Source: Moritella sp. Urea-trap-13 (lineage in GTDB: Bacteria > Pseudomonadota > Gammaproteobacteria > Enterobacterales > Moritellaceae). From it: a DNA stretch of 64,000 bases. Location of the stretch: the NCBI RefSeq assembly GCF_002836355.1, contig NZ_PJCA01000031.1:1240001-1304000 (forward strand), written 5' to 3'. The stretch's first letter is position 1; each line of letters begins with the position of its first letter. A model generated the notes under the pieces. The model ran no database searches. It saw only the letters and a list, made by a program, of their open reading frames with translations, and was not told where the DNA came from. This document shows, in pieces, positions 63,573-64,000 of the stretch. The position numbers were made by a program, and so were the translations under genes.

Positions 63573-63682
63573 CGGAAGCAATTATAAATCACATAAAAAA
63601 TCCGTGGATATTGTAAGAAATATTCTTATCTTACCGAGATTAAGGTAATATCCAGCGAAAATACCCTAAACTTGGAAATCCT

Positions 63683-63997
63683 ATGCTATTAAAAACTGAA
63701 GATGAATTAATTGACTTCGCCTATGACGCCTTTTTAGAGGATGCGCAAACGCAATTATCACCTGCAGATCAAATCTTATTTGCCATGCAATTCGAAGATC
63801 TTGGTGCTGTTGATATCGTCGATCTTGGTAGCGATTGGCCAGCAAGTGTGGCGATGGGTGTTAATGACGATGAATATTGTGAATTACACATCGGCCTCGT
63901 TGACGACAAAGATTTACTCAGTGATATTTTTGGCCGCGTACTGGTCAAGAAAAAAGCCAACGATAAGTTTATCCATATTCTTTGGAAAACTGAATAA
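63683..63997 (+). CDS. yciU: DUF440 protein, YciU/HI1450-like double-stranded-DNA mimic
   Basis: A small acidic protein of 104 aa. TEDELIDFAYDAFLEDAQTQ, LSPADQILFAMQFEDLGAVD and KANDKFIHILWKTE match the YciU/HI1450 family (Pfam DUF440), whose acidic surface has been proposed to mimic DNA. Asp and Glu are abundant, and no signal peptide is present. It is divergent from aroG with 193 bases between starts, and ends two bases before the window edge, so it is complete. Confidence 0.88.
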   Translation: MLLKTEDELIDFAYDAFLEDAQTQLSPADQILFAMQFEDLGAVDIVDLGSDWPASVAMGVNDDEYCELHIGLVDDKDLLSDIFGRVLVKKKANDKFIHILWKTE

Positions 63998-64000
63998 TCA

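Noticed and set aside
1-64000. tRNA, rRNA, prophage or insertion sequences
   Set aside because: No tRNA-like cloverleaf, ribosomal sequence, transposase, integrase or long terminal inverted repeats were seen.

Overview
The window looks like ordinary chromosome from a marine, cold-adapted gammaproteobacterium, best matching a Moritella/Vibrio/Shewanella-type genome. The genus is an inference from gene content (yejKLM, aroG, pntAB, metR/metE, an nfrBA locus, a front-end-type membrane fatty-acid desaturase), low GC and enterobacterial-like protein sequences. No rRNA, tRNA, CRISPR array, insertion sequence or prophage was seen. About 53 protein genes are supported, plus one clear gene relic.

Layout. 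1-4.1 kb: the end of a thiamine-pyrimidine salvage operon, thiD (cut by the window edge), an ABC importer (ATPase, permease, THI5-like binding protein) and tenA. 4.1-9.6 kb, minus strand: a TPR lipoprotein, a cNMP/CBS/nucleotidyltransferase protein and a DEDDh exonuclease in one operon, then penicillin-binding protein 1B. 10-16.7 kb: a small outer-membrane barrel protein, an OFA-type transporter, aspC and the proton-pumping transhydrogenase pntA-pntB. 17-24 kb: an OmpR-type two-component system, a Crp/Fnr regulator, an ElaA-type acetyltransferase, MscS, and a double-receiver protein. 23.7-27.5 kb: divergent metR/metE with a visible MetR box, and a small Dabb protein. 27.8-33 kb: a phasin-like protein, an unknown, yejK/yejL/yejM, and a PrpA-like phosphatase. 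33-40.4 kb: a GMC oxidoreductase, a GIY-YIG protein with an eight-copy hexamer repeat before its ribosome site, dacB, gsk, an unknown, and a fatty-acid desaturase with a FabR-like operator.

40.8-48.1 kb is the most interesting block: wecB (UDP-GlcNAc 2-epimerase) converges on an overlapping three-gene operon nfrB-nfrA-ybcH. In Escherichia coli the same proteins (NfrA, NfrB, WecB = NfrC) make the phage N4 receptor glycan under cyclic-di-GMP control. Here the epimerase is physically next to the export machinery, and NfrB carries tandem MshEN-type motifs.

48.4-58.3 kb: the threonine-degradation operon kbl-tdh, a LysR regulator, a sodium:solute symporter, and an unassigned module: MFS transporter, tandem SnoaL-like protein, LacI regulator, a leaderless OpuAC-like binding protein, and the relic of a short-chain dehydrogenase. 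58.7-64 kb: a large lipoprotein, the ribosome-assembly GTPase RbgA, an unknown, aroG, and a DUF440 (YciU-like) protein.

Many transcription units are closed by clear hairpin terminators. Calls rest on reading motifs and remembered families; no database search was made.
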